Source of the DNA: Granulicella cerasi
GTDB taxonomy: Bacteria; Acidobacteriota; Terriglobia; Terriglobales; Acidobacteriaceae
Length of the DNA: 64,000 bases
Reading direction: 5' to 3'
Assembly (NCBI RefSeq): GCF_025685575.1
Contig: NZ_JAGSYD010000004.1
Location: 186,001-250,000 of the forward strand
Below, in pieces: positions 7,957-16,147 of the stretch. How positions within the stretch are numbered: position 1 is the stretch's first letter; every line of letters begins with the position of its first letter. The notes beneath the pieces were generated by a model. The model was not told the origin of the DNA and ran no database searches. It saw only the letters and a list, made by a program, of their open reading frames with translations. A program made the translations under genes and the position numbers.

Positions 7957-8915
7957 AGGTCTTCACTACAGGGCGAGAGGATTTGGTGGCATCACCAACG
8001 GCAATTCTGAGCGAGCAGGATTGGGCAGATGATGTGTGGTCTCCCAGCTCGAAAATTACCGTTCGGGATGAGCCTCAGTCTTCTCTCCGCGAGAAGACTC
8101 GCTGTTCGTCGCTGGGGTGTGATGCAAGGCCTGCATTCTGGAAGAAGACTGCTCGGCCTGTATTCGAAGATGGTTGGGTATGCAGTAAGAAGTGCGCGCT
8201 GCAGCGTGTGACAGCACTCGTCCGCAAGCTGAATTCGCCAATCTGCGAGCGTGTTGGACATCAGCACAGGATCCCGCTGGGGCTCATGATGCTGGAGCGG
8301 GGCATGGTGAGCCAGGAGCAGTTGCAGCATGCACTCATACGTCAGCGGAGCGCGGCCGAAGGCCGCATTGGAGACTGGCTGCAGAGGATTGCTGGCGTCT
8401 CAACGGAGAATGTTACGCGCGCCTTGGCGGCGCAATGGAGTCGACCGGTGCTACAGGGGGCCGCCGCAATAAAACCAGAGATGGCGCTGGCCATGCCCGC
8501 GTCTATTCGCAGGCTGACGGGTGTCTTGCCTTTGCGCGTCCATGCCTCCCAGCGAATGTATGCCGCGTTCACGGATCAGATCGATCATGTAGCGGTCGCC
8601 GCGCTTGAGCGCATGACGGGCCTGCATGTTGAGAGCGGCATCGCTGTTTATCGTGATCATTTGCAGGGCTCTGAGGTGCTTGATCGTGCACACGGTGCGA
8701 TGGAGAAAGAGTATATGTTTCACGATATGGATGAGTTGAGCCGCAGCATCGTGAGCACGCTCTTTCGACAGCAGCCGATTGCATCCCGACTCTGCATGGT
8801 GCACGGCGTTTGGTGGTTGCGCATGTGGCTCGAGCCTGCAGCGATTGGCCACATCGGAATGTTGCCCGCGAGTGGTGAAGACGTGTTGGATGTGTTGTTT
8901 CGTCGCCCCTCGTAG
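7953..8915 (+). CDS. Unrecognised flagellar-operon protein with C4 motif and MshEN-like (GspE/PilB N-terminal type) domain
   Basis: A 320-residue cytoplasmic-looking protein of unknown function, translationally coupled to fliN (GTGA overlap). Cysteines at residues 51, 56, 77 and 81 (C-X4-C...C-X3-C) look like a small zinc site. Residues about 105-170 match the tandem helix pattern of the N-terminal domain of type II secretion/type IV pilus ATPases (MshEN): 'IPLGLMMLERGMVSQEQLQ..L..Q' followed by 'GRIGDWLQRI.GVS...V..AL..QW'. MshEN modules of this kind bind cyclic di-GMP. No ATPase domain follows; the C-terminal 140 residues match nothing I know. The function is unassigned, and a regulatory role in motility is inference from position and domain. 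Confidence 0.6.
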   Translation: MKVFTTGREDLVASPTAILSEQDWADDVWSPSSKITVRDEPQSSLREKTRCSSLGCDARPAFWKKTARPVFEDGWVCSKKCALQRVTALVRKLNSPICERVGHQHRIPLGLMMLERGMVSQEQLQHALIRQRSAAEGRIGDWLQRIAGVSTENVTRALAAQWSRPVLQGAAAIKPEMALAMPASIRRLTGVLPLRVHASQRMYAAFTDQIDHVAVAALERMTGLHVESGIAVYRDHLQGSEVLDRAHGAMEKEYMFHDMDELSRSIVSTLFRQQPIASRLCMVHGVWWLRMWLEPAAIGHIGMLPASGEDVLDVLFRRPS

Positions 8916-9006
8916 AGATGTGCCGCTTCTCATCAAACAGAGCCAGGTGAGTAATTTTTGAGAACGCTGAGATTCGTTTGGTCGTAGAGATGCAACTGTA
9001 AGCCGC

Positions 9007-9759
9007 ATGGATAGCGGACTCTACGCAGCGTACACGGCACTACGATCACGCACGGAAGCGCTGGATATGGCGGCGCATAATCTCGCGAATGCGAGTACGG
9101 CGGGTTTTCATGCGGGGCGCACCTCGTTCCGCGGAATGCTGGCGGATGCTCAGGGCACGCTAGAGTCACAGCTTGGCAACGCGGTCAACAGCCAATCCTT
9201 GTTGATGTCTCACCATGTGAGCGATCTGCAAGGGACGATCGCGCCTACGGGCAACACGTTGGATGTGGCGATCCGCGGCAAGGGATATCTTGCCGTACAA
9301 ACGGCTCAGGGCACGAGGTACACGCGCGATGGTGAGCTGCAGCTCGACAAGAGCGGAACGCTGACCACCAAAAATGGTGACCCTGTTCTGGATAAGCAGG
9401 GCGCGAAGATTCAGCTCCCTGCCGGGACGATCACGATCGGTACAGACGGCAGCATTTCAGTGAGCAACGCTGAAGGAAGTGCGGTCGTCTCTCAACTCGG
9501 ATTGATGGATTTGGGAGTCGGTGGCGCGCAAGAGAGTGCGACGGCGGGCCTTTATGAGCTGGGTGCGAACGCAACCGCGACGATCTCGCAAGAGACGACG
9601 GTGCAACAAGGCGCGCTCGAGGGCGCCAACCAGGACACCGTCTCCGGCACAGTGCAACTCGTCGAGATCCAGCGACAGGCCGAGATGATGCAGCGCATGT
9701 TGAGCGTCTTCAACAACGACTTTGACAAGACCGCCAGCGAGCAGCTGGCGAAGGTATAG
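9007..9759 (+). CDS. flgF: Flagellar proximal rod protein FlgF
   Basis: A 250-residue rod protein with the conserved N-terminal 'MDSGLYAAYTALRSRTEALDM' and 'AHNLANASTAGF' motifs, a middle 'GNTLDVAIRGKGYLAVQT' block and the C-terminal helix 'QLVEIQRQAEMMQRMLSVFNN'. These mark the flagellar rod/hook family. Its pairing with flgG and its size identify it as FlgF. It is exported by the flagellar type III system. A 91-bp gap separates it from the preceding gene, the largest gap in the cluster, and could hold a promoter that I could not define. Confidence 0.9.
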   Translation: MDSGLYAAYTALRSRTEALDMAAHNLANASTAGFHAGRTSFRGMLADAQGTLESQLGNAVNSQSLLMSHHVSDLQGTIAPTGNTLDVAIRGKGYLAVQTAQGTRYTRDGELQLDKSGTLTTKNGDPVLDKQGAKIQLPAGTITIGTDGSISVSNAEGSAVVSQLGLMDLGVGGAQESATAGLYELGANATATISQETTVQQGALEGANQDTVSGTVQLVEIQRQAEMMQRMLSVFNNDFDKTASEQLAKV

Positions 9760-9774
9760 ACGAAAGGACGAGCG

Positions 9775-10563
9775 ATGATTCGGGCACTTTACACGGCCGC
9801 AAGCGGGATGAGCGCGCAGCAGCAGAACCTCGACACCGTAGCGAACAATCTGGCGAACTCGGCGACGACGGGATTCCGCAAGCGTCGCATGGAGTTTCAG
9901 GACATGATCTACCAGAACATGGTGACGCCTGGAGCGGCGGCGAGCACATCCACTGCCTCTGCCGGTCTGCAAATTGGCCTCGGCGTACGCACCGTTGCGT
10001 CCGAAGTGATCCAGACCCAAGGAAGCCTGACGCAGACCGGGAACACACTTGATGTGGCAATTCAAGGCAATGGCTTCTTTCAAGTGACGATGCCGAATGG
10101 AACCACCGCTTACACGCGTGATGGCAACTTCCACCTCAGCAATCAGGGGCAGGTCGTGACAGCAGACGGTAACGCGCTCCTGCCGTCGATCACTGTGCCT
10201 TCGAATGCAACAAGCGTGACGGTATCGCAGTACGGTGTGGTCTCGGCGACGCTGCCCGGACAGACGGCGTCGACACAGCTGGGGCAGATTACCCTTGCGA
10301 CCTTCCCGAACGCCGGCGGCTTGAGCGCACTTGGAAGCAACTTGTTTGAGCAGACGTCCGCATCAGGAAACGCGATCACCGACAACCCAGGAGGATCGAC
10401 AGGCATGGGAACGCTGCAGCAGGGCTATGTCGAGAACTCCAACGTGGACGTCACGGAGGAGTTTGTGCAGATGATCGTCGCGCAGCGTGCGTACGAGTCG
10501 AACAGCAAGGTGATGCATGTGGCCGACGATATGTATCAGGACATCAACGGGCTGGTGCGCTGA
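9775..10563 (+). CDS. flgG: Flagellar distal rod protein FlgG
   Basis: A 262-residue distal rod protein of exactly the usual length. It begins MIRALYTAASGMSAQQQNLD with 'VANNLANSATTGFRKRR', has 'GNTLDVAIQGNGFFQV' in the core, and ends with 'NVDVTEEFVQMIVAQRAYESNSK', all hallmark FlgG motifs. It forms the driveshaft between the proximal rod and the hook. It lies 15 bp after flgF with a GAAAGGACG ribosome-binding region, and its stop overlaps the flgA start (TGATG). Confidence 0.97.
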   Translation: MIRALYTAASGMSAQQQNLDTVANNLANSATTGFRKRRMEFQDMIYQNMVTPGAAASTSTASAGLQIGLGVRTVASEVIQTQGSLTQTGNTLDVAIQGNGFFQVTMPNGTTAYTRDGNFHLSNQGQVVTADGNALLPSITVPSNATSVTVSQYGVVSATLPGQTASTQLGQITLATFPNAGGLSALGSNLFEQTSASGNAITDNPGGSTGMGTLQQGYVENSNVDVTEEFVQMIVAQRAYESNSKVMHVADDMYQDINGLVR

Positions 10564-11051
10564 TGCTCCGCCTGGCGTTGTTGTGTGCGCTTGTATCCAC
10601 AGCAGGCTATGCGTTCCCGCTTCATGGTCCGTGCGCGCCGACCGCTGAGGCCGCCGTAGCGAAGATGCTGGAGGCTGCAGTGGATGCAGGAATTGTGACG
10701 GGGTTTCGCGTCGAGCATGTGCATGTGGACGCGGTACGTGGTGAAGGATATGCCTTGGTGGGGCGGTGTGGCGGGTCGTCGGAGCCGCTGACCGCGGTGA
10801 AGTTGCCGACGATGAGAGTGAAGCTGATGACGAACGAGAAGACAACATTGATTCATCCCGGGGATGCACTGTTGGTGCTGAAGGTCACAAACGATACGCA
10901 TCTGCAATTGGAGGGACGCGCGGAGGGAGCAGGTGCAGTTGGTCAGGAGATTATGGTGCGACTCACGGACGCACTTGTGCGCGATGGTGTGCTCGGTGCA
11001 AAGCTGCGCTGCCGCGTAAAGAGCGCGGGTGTTGTGGAGGTGCTTCCGTGA
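10563..11051 (+). CDS. flgA: P-ring assembly chaperone FlgA, short form
   Basis: A 162-residue periplasmic protein with an N-terminal signal sequence (residues 1-18). The C-terminal SAF-type segment is typical of FlgA: 'IHPGDALLVLKVTNDTHLQ', 'AEGAGAVGQEIMVRL' and 'RCRVKSAGVVEVLP'. FlgA helps FlgI assemble into the P-ring, and flgH and flgI follow directly. It is shorter than E. coli FlgA (about 219 residues), with a reduced N-terminal domain. The stop overlaps the GTG start of flgH. Confidence 0.85.
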   Translation: MLRLALLCALVSTAGYAFPLHGPCAPTAEAAVAKMLEAAVDAGIVTGFRVEHVHVDAVRGEGYALVGRCGGSSEPLTAVKLPTMRVKLMTNEKTTLIHPGDALLVLKVTNDTHLQLEGRAEGAGAVGQEIMVRLTDALVRDGVLGAKLRCRVKSAGVVEVLP

Positions 11052-11737
11052 AGACTTTTTGTCTTTGTCTCTTGATGGGCGCGAGTGTCTTGAGCGCGCA
11101 GACGAAGTCCGCGAAGTCTGATCCTGCGTCGAGTTCGTTGAGCGCTTATCTATCCAGAGTGCGTGCAGAGAATGCATCGGATCTTCCGTCTACAGGCTCT
11201 ATCTGGACGGAGAACGGGCGCTTCGCGCGGCTGAGCGCAGACCCGCGAGCAAGTCGACCGCATGATCTGATCTCAGTCGTGGTGAACGAGAGTCTTTCTG
11301 CGACGACAGATGGAACGGTGAAGAACTCTCGCTCCAGCAGCGCAAGCTCCGGCATCAGCGGCTTGATCGGCAAACTACATGCGGGCAATGCGATGCAGAA
11401 TTTGCTGACGCAGAACTCCGCCTCAGCGCTCAACGCAGCGGGGGACAGCGAAACCAGCTCCAGCTTGAACACCACGCTTGGCGGACAGGTTGTCGAGGTC
11501 CTGCCCAACGGCATGTTGGTGATCGAAGCAGCACGGCAGGTGGAGTTCAACCAACAGACGCAGACGATCGTGCTGCGTGGACTGGTGCGTCCTGAAGATA
11601 TTTCGCAGAGCAATCAAGTGCTCTCGACGGCGATCTCGAGTCTGGAGCTTGAGGTGAAGGGCAAGGGGATCATCAACGACTACACGCATCGACAGAACCC
11701 ATTGGTGCGGTTCATCGAAAAGCTGCTGGTGTTCTAA
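11048..11737 (+). CDS. flgH: Flagellar L-ring protein FlgH
   Basis: Using GTG 11048, which overlaps the flgA stop (GTGA), gives 229 residues, the usual FlgH length; the frame is open further upstream but only inside flgA. Core motifs include 'HDLISVVVNESLSATTDGT', 'GQVVEVLPNGMLVIEA..QVEFN' and 'ISQSNQVLSTAISSLEL'. FlgH forms the outer-membrane bushing. It is normally a lipoprotein, but the signal peptide here ends 'MGASVLSAQTKS' with no lipobox cysteine near the cleavage site; the only early cysteines are residues 5 and 7. Confidence 0.92.
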   Translation: MKTFCLCLLMGASVLSAQTKSAKSDPASSSLSAYLSRVRAENASDLPSTGSIWTENGRFARLSADPRASRPHDLISVVVNESLSATTDGTVKNSRSSSASSGISGLIGKLHAGNAMQNLLTQNSASALNAAGDSETSSSLNTTLGGQVVEVLPNGMLVIEAARQVEFNQQTQTIVLRGLVRPEDISQSNQVLSTAISSLELEVKGKGIINDYTHRQNPLVRFIEKLLVF

Positions 11738-11741
11738 GGGG

Positions 11742-12851
11742 ATGACGATGCGACGTTGGATATGTCTTGTGTTGTTGGCTTGTGCTGCGCGCGCGAATGC
11801 CAGGGATGTGGCGAAGCCGATGCTGGCGCGTGTGAAGGACATCGCGTCCATCGAAGGTGTACGTGAGAACCAGCTGGTCGGCTACGGCATCGTCGTGGGC
11901 TTGCAGGGGACTGGTGACTCGCAGCAGACAAGCTTTCCGGTGCAAACGCTAGCGGCGACACTGCTGCGCATGGGCGTTAGCGTCTCGCCAAGTGCGATTC
12001 GTGTACAGAATATGGCGGCGGTGTTTGTTTCGGCGCAGCTGCCGGAGTTTGCGGACTCCGGCGCGAAGATCGACGTCACTGTTTCCTCGGCTGGCGATGC
12101 GAAGAGCATCGAAGGCGGAGTGCTCTTGATGACTCCGCTTTACGGCGCTGATGGTCGCATCTATGCGCAGTCGCAGGGGCCTGTAGTGCTCGGTGGATAC
12201 TCCGTGAGCGCTAACGGATCGAGTAAAACGGTGAATCACGCGACGACAGGACGCATCCCGCTGGGAGCTATGGTGGAGCGCGCCGCCCCGACCGCGCTTG
12301 GATCACGTCGTGAGTTTGTATTAGCGCTGCACGAGGCTGACTTCCGCTCGGCGGGCGCGATGGCCGATGCGATCAACTCACAGGTGCAAGGAGTGGGGGC
12401 GCGCGCGATCGATAGCCGTCGCATTGAGCTGCATGTGAATCCGTCGCTCGATGTGCCTGGCGCACTTGCACGTGTGGAGGCGGTGGAGGTGCCGTTCTAT
12501 CCGAAGGCGCGCGTGGTGGTGAATGAACGGACAGGCACTGTGGTGATCGGTGGGTTGGTCGTGTTGCAGCCGGTGTCGATTCTGCATGGCGGTCTTTCCG
12601 TAAATGTGGTGACGCAGTACAGCGTGTCGCAGCCTGGACCGCTTAATCAGGGGCAAACTGAGGTCGTGCCGGTGACCAGACTGGAAGCGAAAGATAAACC
12701 GGTGAATCGGATCGAGTTGAAACAGGGTGCAACCGTGGACGAGCTGGTGCGCGATCTGCAGATGATCGGAGCGACCGCACGCGATGTGATCTCGATTCTG
12801 CAGGCGATGCACTCTGCTGGTGCTCTGGAAGCGGAGATTGAGGTGCTATGA
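11742..12851 (+). CDS. flgI: Flagellar P-ring protein FlgI
   Basis: A 369-residue periplasmic protein with a signal peptide of about 20 residues and the conserved FlgI start 'RVKDIASIEGVRENQLVGYG' and 'GLQGTGDS'. It continues through 'LMTPLYGADGRIYAQSQGP' and ends 'TARDVISILQAMHSAGAL.AEIE'. It forms the P-ring around the rod in the peptidoglycan layer. A second in-frame ATG at 11748 is possible. The stop overlaps the start of the rod-binding gene (ATGA). Confidence 0.97.
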   Translation: MTMRRWICLVLLACAARANARDVAKPMLARVKDIASIEGVRENQLVGYGIVVGLQGTGDSQQTSFPVQTLAATLLRMGVSVSPSAIRVQNMAAVFVSAQLPEFADSGAKIDVTVSSAGDAKSIEGGVLLMTPLYGADGRIYAQSQGPVVLGGYSVSANGSSKTVNHATTGRIPLGAMVERAAPTALGSRREFVLALHEADFRSAGAMADAINSQVQGVGARAIDSRRIELHVNPSLDVPGALARVEAVEVPFYPKARVVVNERTGTVVIGGLVVLQPVSILHGGLSVNVVTQYSVSQPGPLNQGQTEVVPVTRLEAKDKPVNRIELKQGATVDELVRDLQMIGATARDVISILQAMHSAGALEAEIEVL

Positions 12852-13150
12852 CGAGTGTTGCGGGTGTGCACACGAGTGGGCCGGTGCCCGCCAACGAAGA
12901 TGCGGTGAAACATCACAAGCTGGTGGACGCGGCGCAGCAGTTTGAGGCGATCTTCCTGCAGGAGATGTTGAAGAGCAGCTTCGGTAGCGATGAGTCGCAG
13001 ACAGAGAGCGATGGCGCGAACGGCACGATGAAGAGCCTGGGCGTGGAGTCGATGTCGAAGGCCGTCGCAACCGCTGGCGGGTTTGGAGTCGCACGGCAGA
13101 TTGTCGCGAAGGTCGAAGCCGAGAACCAGAAACTTGAGACCGGGAAATAA
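12848..13150 (+). CDS. flgJ: Rod-binding protein (FlgJ N-terminal domain only)
   Basis: A 100-residue protein matching the rod-binding half of FlgJ: 'DAAQQFEAIFLQEMLKSS' and 'MSKAVATAGGFGVARQIVAK'. It acts as a scaffold/cap for rod assembly. The muramidase domain found in proteobacterial FlgJ is absent, which is common outside that group and implies a separate enzyme opens the peptidoglycan. It overlaps flgI by 4 bp and ends just before the sigma-28 promoter of flgM. Confidence 0.88.
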   Translation: MTSVAGVHTSGPVPANEDAVKHHKLVDAAQQFEAIFLQEMLKSSFGSDESQTESDGANGTMKSLGVESMSKAVATAGGFGVARQIVAKVEAENQKLETGK

Positions 13151-13163
13151 TTTCGGACGGCGC

Positions 13164-13190
13164 TAAAGTCTCCCTCGCATCGGCCGATGA
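13164..13190 (+). promoter_or_regulatory. Sigma-28 (FliA) promoter upstream of flgM
   Basis: TAAA at 13164-13167, a spacer of exactly 15 bp, then GCCGATGA at 13183-13190. The FliA consensus is TAAA-N15-GCCGATAA, so 11 of 12 positions match at perfect spacing. It lies in the 59-bp gap between flgJ and flgM, about 20 bp before the flgM start codon. It makes flgM-flgN-flgK-flgL a late transcription unit, although read-through from the upstream cluster is also likely. Confidence 0.88.
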
Positions 13191-13209
13191 AGTAAGTAAG
13201 GAGAAAGCC

Positions 13210-13524
13210 ATGACTCAGATCAATAGCTTGCAGATGTCGACGATGGGGTTGTCGACAATGAACGTAGGGGAGTCCGACTCGCTGGATAAGGCAGCACCGG
13301 CTGCTGCGATGGAGAGCACGAGCACCGGTTCGGTGAATGCATCGGCGCCGTCGACGGTTGTCGTAAGCAACACGGGGAATTTGCTCTCGCAGAATGTGGG
13401 AGATGACGACATCCGCGCGGACAAGGTGTCGGCGCTGCAGGCTGCGATTACATCCGGCAGCTACAACGTGAGCGCATCGCAGGTGGCCGACAAGCTGATG
13501 GGCTTCATGATGGAAGGGAAGTAA
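13210..13524 (+). CDS. flgM: Anti-sigma-28 factor FlgM
   Basis: A 104-residue low-complexity protein, rich in Ser/Thr/Ala in the N-terminal half as expected for the disordered FlgM export region. The C-terminal sigma-binding helices are clear: 'DDIRADKVSALQAAITSGSYNVSASQVADKLM'-type pattern over about residues 68-100. FlgM holds FliA inactive until it is exported through the completed hook. Shine-Dalgarno AAGGAG lies at 13198-13203. The sigma-28 promoter just upstream gives the classical feedback arrangement. Confidence 0.92.
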   Translation: MTQINSLQMSTMGLSTMNVGESDSLDKAAPAAAMESTSTGSVNASAPSTVVVSNTGNLLSQNVGDDDIRADKVSALQAAITSGSYNVSASQVADKLMGFMMEGK

Positions 13525-13529
13525 CGACG

Positions 13530-13808
13530 ATGTTGAAGCCTTTGTTGCAGCAGAGCATTACGGCACTCGGGCAGATGGACGCAGAACGCCTGGAAGCGTT
13601 GTGTGAGCAGGCGGAAGATCTTCGATCGCAGACTTCAGGCGCTGGTGATTTGCCCGTCGCAGAGGTTTCTGCGCTCAAGCAGACGCTCTTCGAGCTGCTG
13701 CGCACGACCGACGAAAATCTGCGGGTACTGCGTGAGCTGCGTGGATTGCGTGCGAGCGGTCTGTCGGGGGATGCATCGCAAGATGGGGAGCTGCGATGGG
13801 TTCGCTGA
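13530..13808 (+). CDS. flgN: FlgN-like export chaperone for FlgK/FlgL
   Basis: A 92-residue protein with a heptad-like helical pattern ('LLQQSITALGQMDAERLEAL' then 'ALKQTLFELLRTTDENLRVLREL'). This is the helical-bundle form of FlgN-type chaperones, which deliver the hook-filament junction proteins to the export gate. Its place between flgM and flgK, as in enterobacteria, supports the call. Sequence identity to known FlgN is weak by eye, so the name rests partly on position. The stop overlaps flgK by 13 bp. Confidence 0.75.
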   Translation: MLKPLLQQSITALGQMDAERLEALCEQAEDLRSQTSGAGDLPVAEVSALKQTLFELLRTTDENLRVLRELRGLRASGLSGDASQDGELRWVR

Positions 13809-15190
13809 CCGCATTAATGTCGCTGGCGAAGAACGCGCTGGATGCTGACCAGACCGCGCTGAATACGACCGCGAATAATGTGGCCAACCAGAACACGGCA
13901 GGCTACACGCGACAGATCGTGAGCTTTACGACGAGCGATCGCGTCACCATTTCCGGCGAGAGCACAGGCGTGGATGCGACGGTGAGTTCGCAGCGTTCGC
14001 GAGTGCTGGAGCAGCGGTTACAGCAGGCGACATCGACCTCAAGCGCTGCGGCCGCGCGTTTGACGGCTTTGCAGAGTGTGGAATCGGGGTTTGGACTGTC
14101 CTCCACAAGTAGCAACGCGAGTTCGACAGAACTAGGATCTGCACTGGACGGATTCTTTTCCGCGTTGTCTTCGTTGGAATCGGCCCCCACGGATGCAGCG
14201 ACGCGCCAGTCTGTTCTGAGCGCGGCGCAGACTCTGGCTACGGCGTTCAACGATGCATCGAATACCATCTCGCAGGAGACGAGTTCGCTAAATAGCGGCA
14301 TCGCAAGCTCGGCGAAGCAGATTGATAGCTTGACGAGCACCATCGCTTCATTGAACTCACAGATCACGTCGATGGGATCCGACGAGGATGCCGGCACGCT
14401 CGAGGACCAGCGACAGGAAGCCGTGAAACAGCTATCGGCTTTGATCGGCGTCAACTCCATCACGACCGAGAACAACGGGCTGACGCTGACGACCTCCACG
14501 GGCGCAGTATTGGTGAGCGGAGCGAACGCCTATAGCGTTTCCACGACCACGGTGAACGGCAACATGCAGCTCGTTGCCGGAGATCCTGCAACGTTGCAGA
14601 GTGGTATCTCCGGCGGATCAATCGGCGGAATGCTGCAGACGCGTGATCAGGATCTTCCGTCGATGATGAGTTCGCTGGATCAGCTTGCGAATGCCTTGGG
14701 CAACGCAATGAACACGCAGAACGAGGCGGGGCTCACCCCGAGCGGAGGGGCGGGAGGAGCTATCTTCTCCTTGCCATCGAGCGTTGCCGGATCGGCCGCG
14801 CAGATCACTGTCGCGATGAGCTCTACGGATGGCCTCGCGACAGCGGCTAGTGGTGAAGGCGCCGCCGGAACTTCGAACGCGATCGCCCTGGCGAAGATTG
14901 CGTCGAGTGCATTGGTCAGCGGACAGACGGCCGACTCGTTCTTCGCAAGCTTCCTGGGCGCGCTGGGAACGACGGTGTCTGCAGCCACGACGGACGAGAG
15001 CACCGCGAGCGCGGCGACGACCCAGGCGCAAACGGCACGCGACAGCTTGTCGGCGGTATCGCTCGACGAAGAAGCTTCGGCGCTGTCGCAGTTTCAGCGC
15101 TCGTACCAGGCGGCGGCAAAATTGTTCTCTGTCATCGACGCGATCATGGCGGATGCGATCAACCTCGGCCAGACAACGACAGTGAGCTAG
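13796..15190 (+). CDS. flgK: Hook-filament junction protein 1, FlgK
   Basis: A 464-residue protein with the FlgK N-terminus ('LMSLAKNALDADQTALNTTANNVANQNTAGYTRQIV'-type pattern, residues 7-43), a Ser/Thr/Ala-rich middle and the C-terminal D0 helix 'VSLDEEASALSQFQRSYQAAAK..SVIDAI'. FlgK caps the hook and joins it to the filament with FlgL. It is shorter than E. coli FlgK (547 residues), mainly in the central variable domains. It overlaps flgN and lies 9 bp before flgL. Confidence 0.94.
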   Translation: MGSLTALMSLAKNALDADQTALNTTANNVANQNTAGYTRQIVSFTTSDRVTISGESTGVDATVSSQRSRVLEQRLQQATSTSSAAAARLTALQSVESGFGLSSTSSNASSTELGSALDGFFSALSSLESAPTDAATRQSVLSAAQTLATAFNDASNTISQETSSLNSGIASSAKQIDSLTSTIASLNSQITSMGSDEDAGTLEDQRQEAVKQLSALIGVNSITTENNGLTLTTSTGAVLVSGANAYSVSTTTVNGNMQLVAGDPATLQSGISGGSIGGMLQTRDQDLPSMMSSLDQLANALGNAMNTQNEAGLTPSGGAGGAIFSLPSSVAGSAAQITVAMSSTDGLATAASGEGAAGTSNAIALAKIASSALVSGQTADSFFASFLGALGTTVSAATTDESTASAATTQAQTARDSLSAVSLDEEASALSQFQRSYQAAAKLFSVIDAIMADAINLGQTTTVS

Positions 15191-15199
15191 GAGGAGACG

Positions 15200-16078
15200 A
15201 TGTTGCGAGTAGATCCGCTGTTCAATCTCAATGCGGCGAGCAACCTGAATCGGCTGGCGGGACAGGAAAGCACGCTGACCTCGGAGTTGTCGAGTGGGCT
15301 GCGCGTGTCGAGCGCTTCGGACGATCCCGCGGCGGCGGCGGCAAGCGTGCGCATGGGCAGTAAGATCGCGCAGGACGATACATTCGTCCAGACCGCATCG
15401 AGTCTGGAGAGCCGCCTGCAGACCGCAGACTCCGCGTTGAGTTCCGTGGTGACCCAGGTGACCTCTGCGATCACGTTGGGCGTAGAAGGGACGAACGGCA
15501 CACTGACTGCGAGCAACCTGCAGGCGATCGCGCAGCAGTTGACCTCGATTCGCGACCAGGTAGTCTCGCTGGCGAATACGTCTTACAACGGCACGTATGT
15601 TTTCGGCGGCACGAGCGACACACAGCCATATGCCAGCGCCACCTCAGGCTACGCGGGCGATGCCGATACGCAGTTCGCGTCGACACCTACGGGGCAGAAG
15701 ATTGCGACGACGATGGATGGCTCGAGCATCTTCTCGTCAAGCAACGCCGATTTGCTGGGAAGCCTCAACAATCTGATTGCGGACTTTTCTGCAGGCACTG
15801 CATCGTCGAGCTCGACAACGGATTTGAATACGCTGCGAAGTGCGCTGGATGTCGTGACGACACAGCGCGGTGTGCTGGCGGCCTCCACAAACGCGCTAAG
15901 CGCTGCAAGCACATATGCTTCCACAGAGATCACGAACCTGACCGCCGGCCAGAGTTCGCTCGTGTCGGCGGATACGACGAAGGTTGCCACGGACCTGAGC
16001 ACAACCGAAACGCAGGAGAAAGCCCTGCTGAGCGCCGCCACTGCGGTGAACAAGTACTCGCTGTTCGATTACATGTAG
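15200..16078 (+). CDS. flgL: Hook-filament junction protein 3, FlgL
   Basis: A 292-residue flagellin-like protein. Conserved parts are 'NLNRLAGQESTLTSELSSGLRVSSASDDP' in pattern near the N-terminus, 'QLTSIRDQVVSLANTSYNGTYVFGGT' in the middle and the C-terminal 'AATAVNKYSLFDYM' close. It joins FlgK to the filament. A GGAGGAG ribosome-binding site precedes ATG 15200. It is the last recognisable flagellar gene; no flagellin, filament cap or motor stator gene is in the window. Confidence 0.92.
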   Translation: MLRVDPLFNLNAASNLNRLAGQESTLTSELSSGLRVSSASDDPAAAAASVRMGSKIAQDDTFVQTASSLESRLQTADSALSSVVTQVTSAITLGVEGTNGTLTASNLQAIAQQLTSIRDQVVSLANTSYNGTYVFGGTSDTQPYASATSGYAGDADTQFASTPTGQKIATTMDGSSIFSSSNADLLGSLNNLIADFSAGTASSSSTTDLNTLRSALDVVTTQRGVLAASTNALSAASTYASTEITNLTAGQSSLVSADTTKVATDLSTTETQEKALLSAATAVNKYSLFDYM

Positions 16079-16147
16079 AAGGCGTTCATCTTCTTGCAGC
16101 TTTCCGCAGAGTATCTTCGTCTTATTGCGATAAGGAGCATTTGACGA

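Noticed and set aside
8940..9006. Possible sigma-28 promoter before flgF
   Set aside because: The 91-bp gap holds no TAAA-N15-GCCGAT arrangement or close variant.
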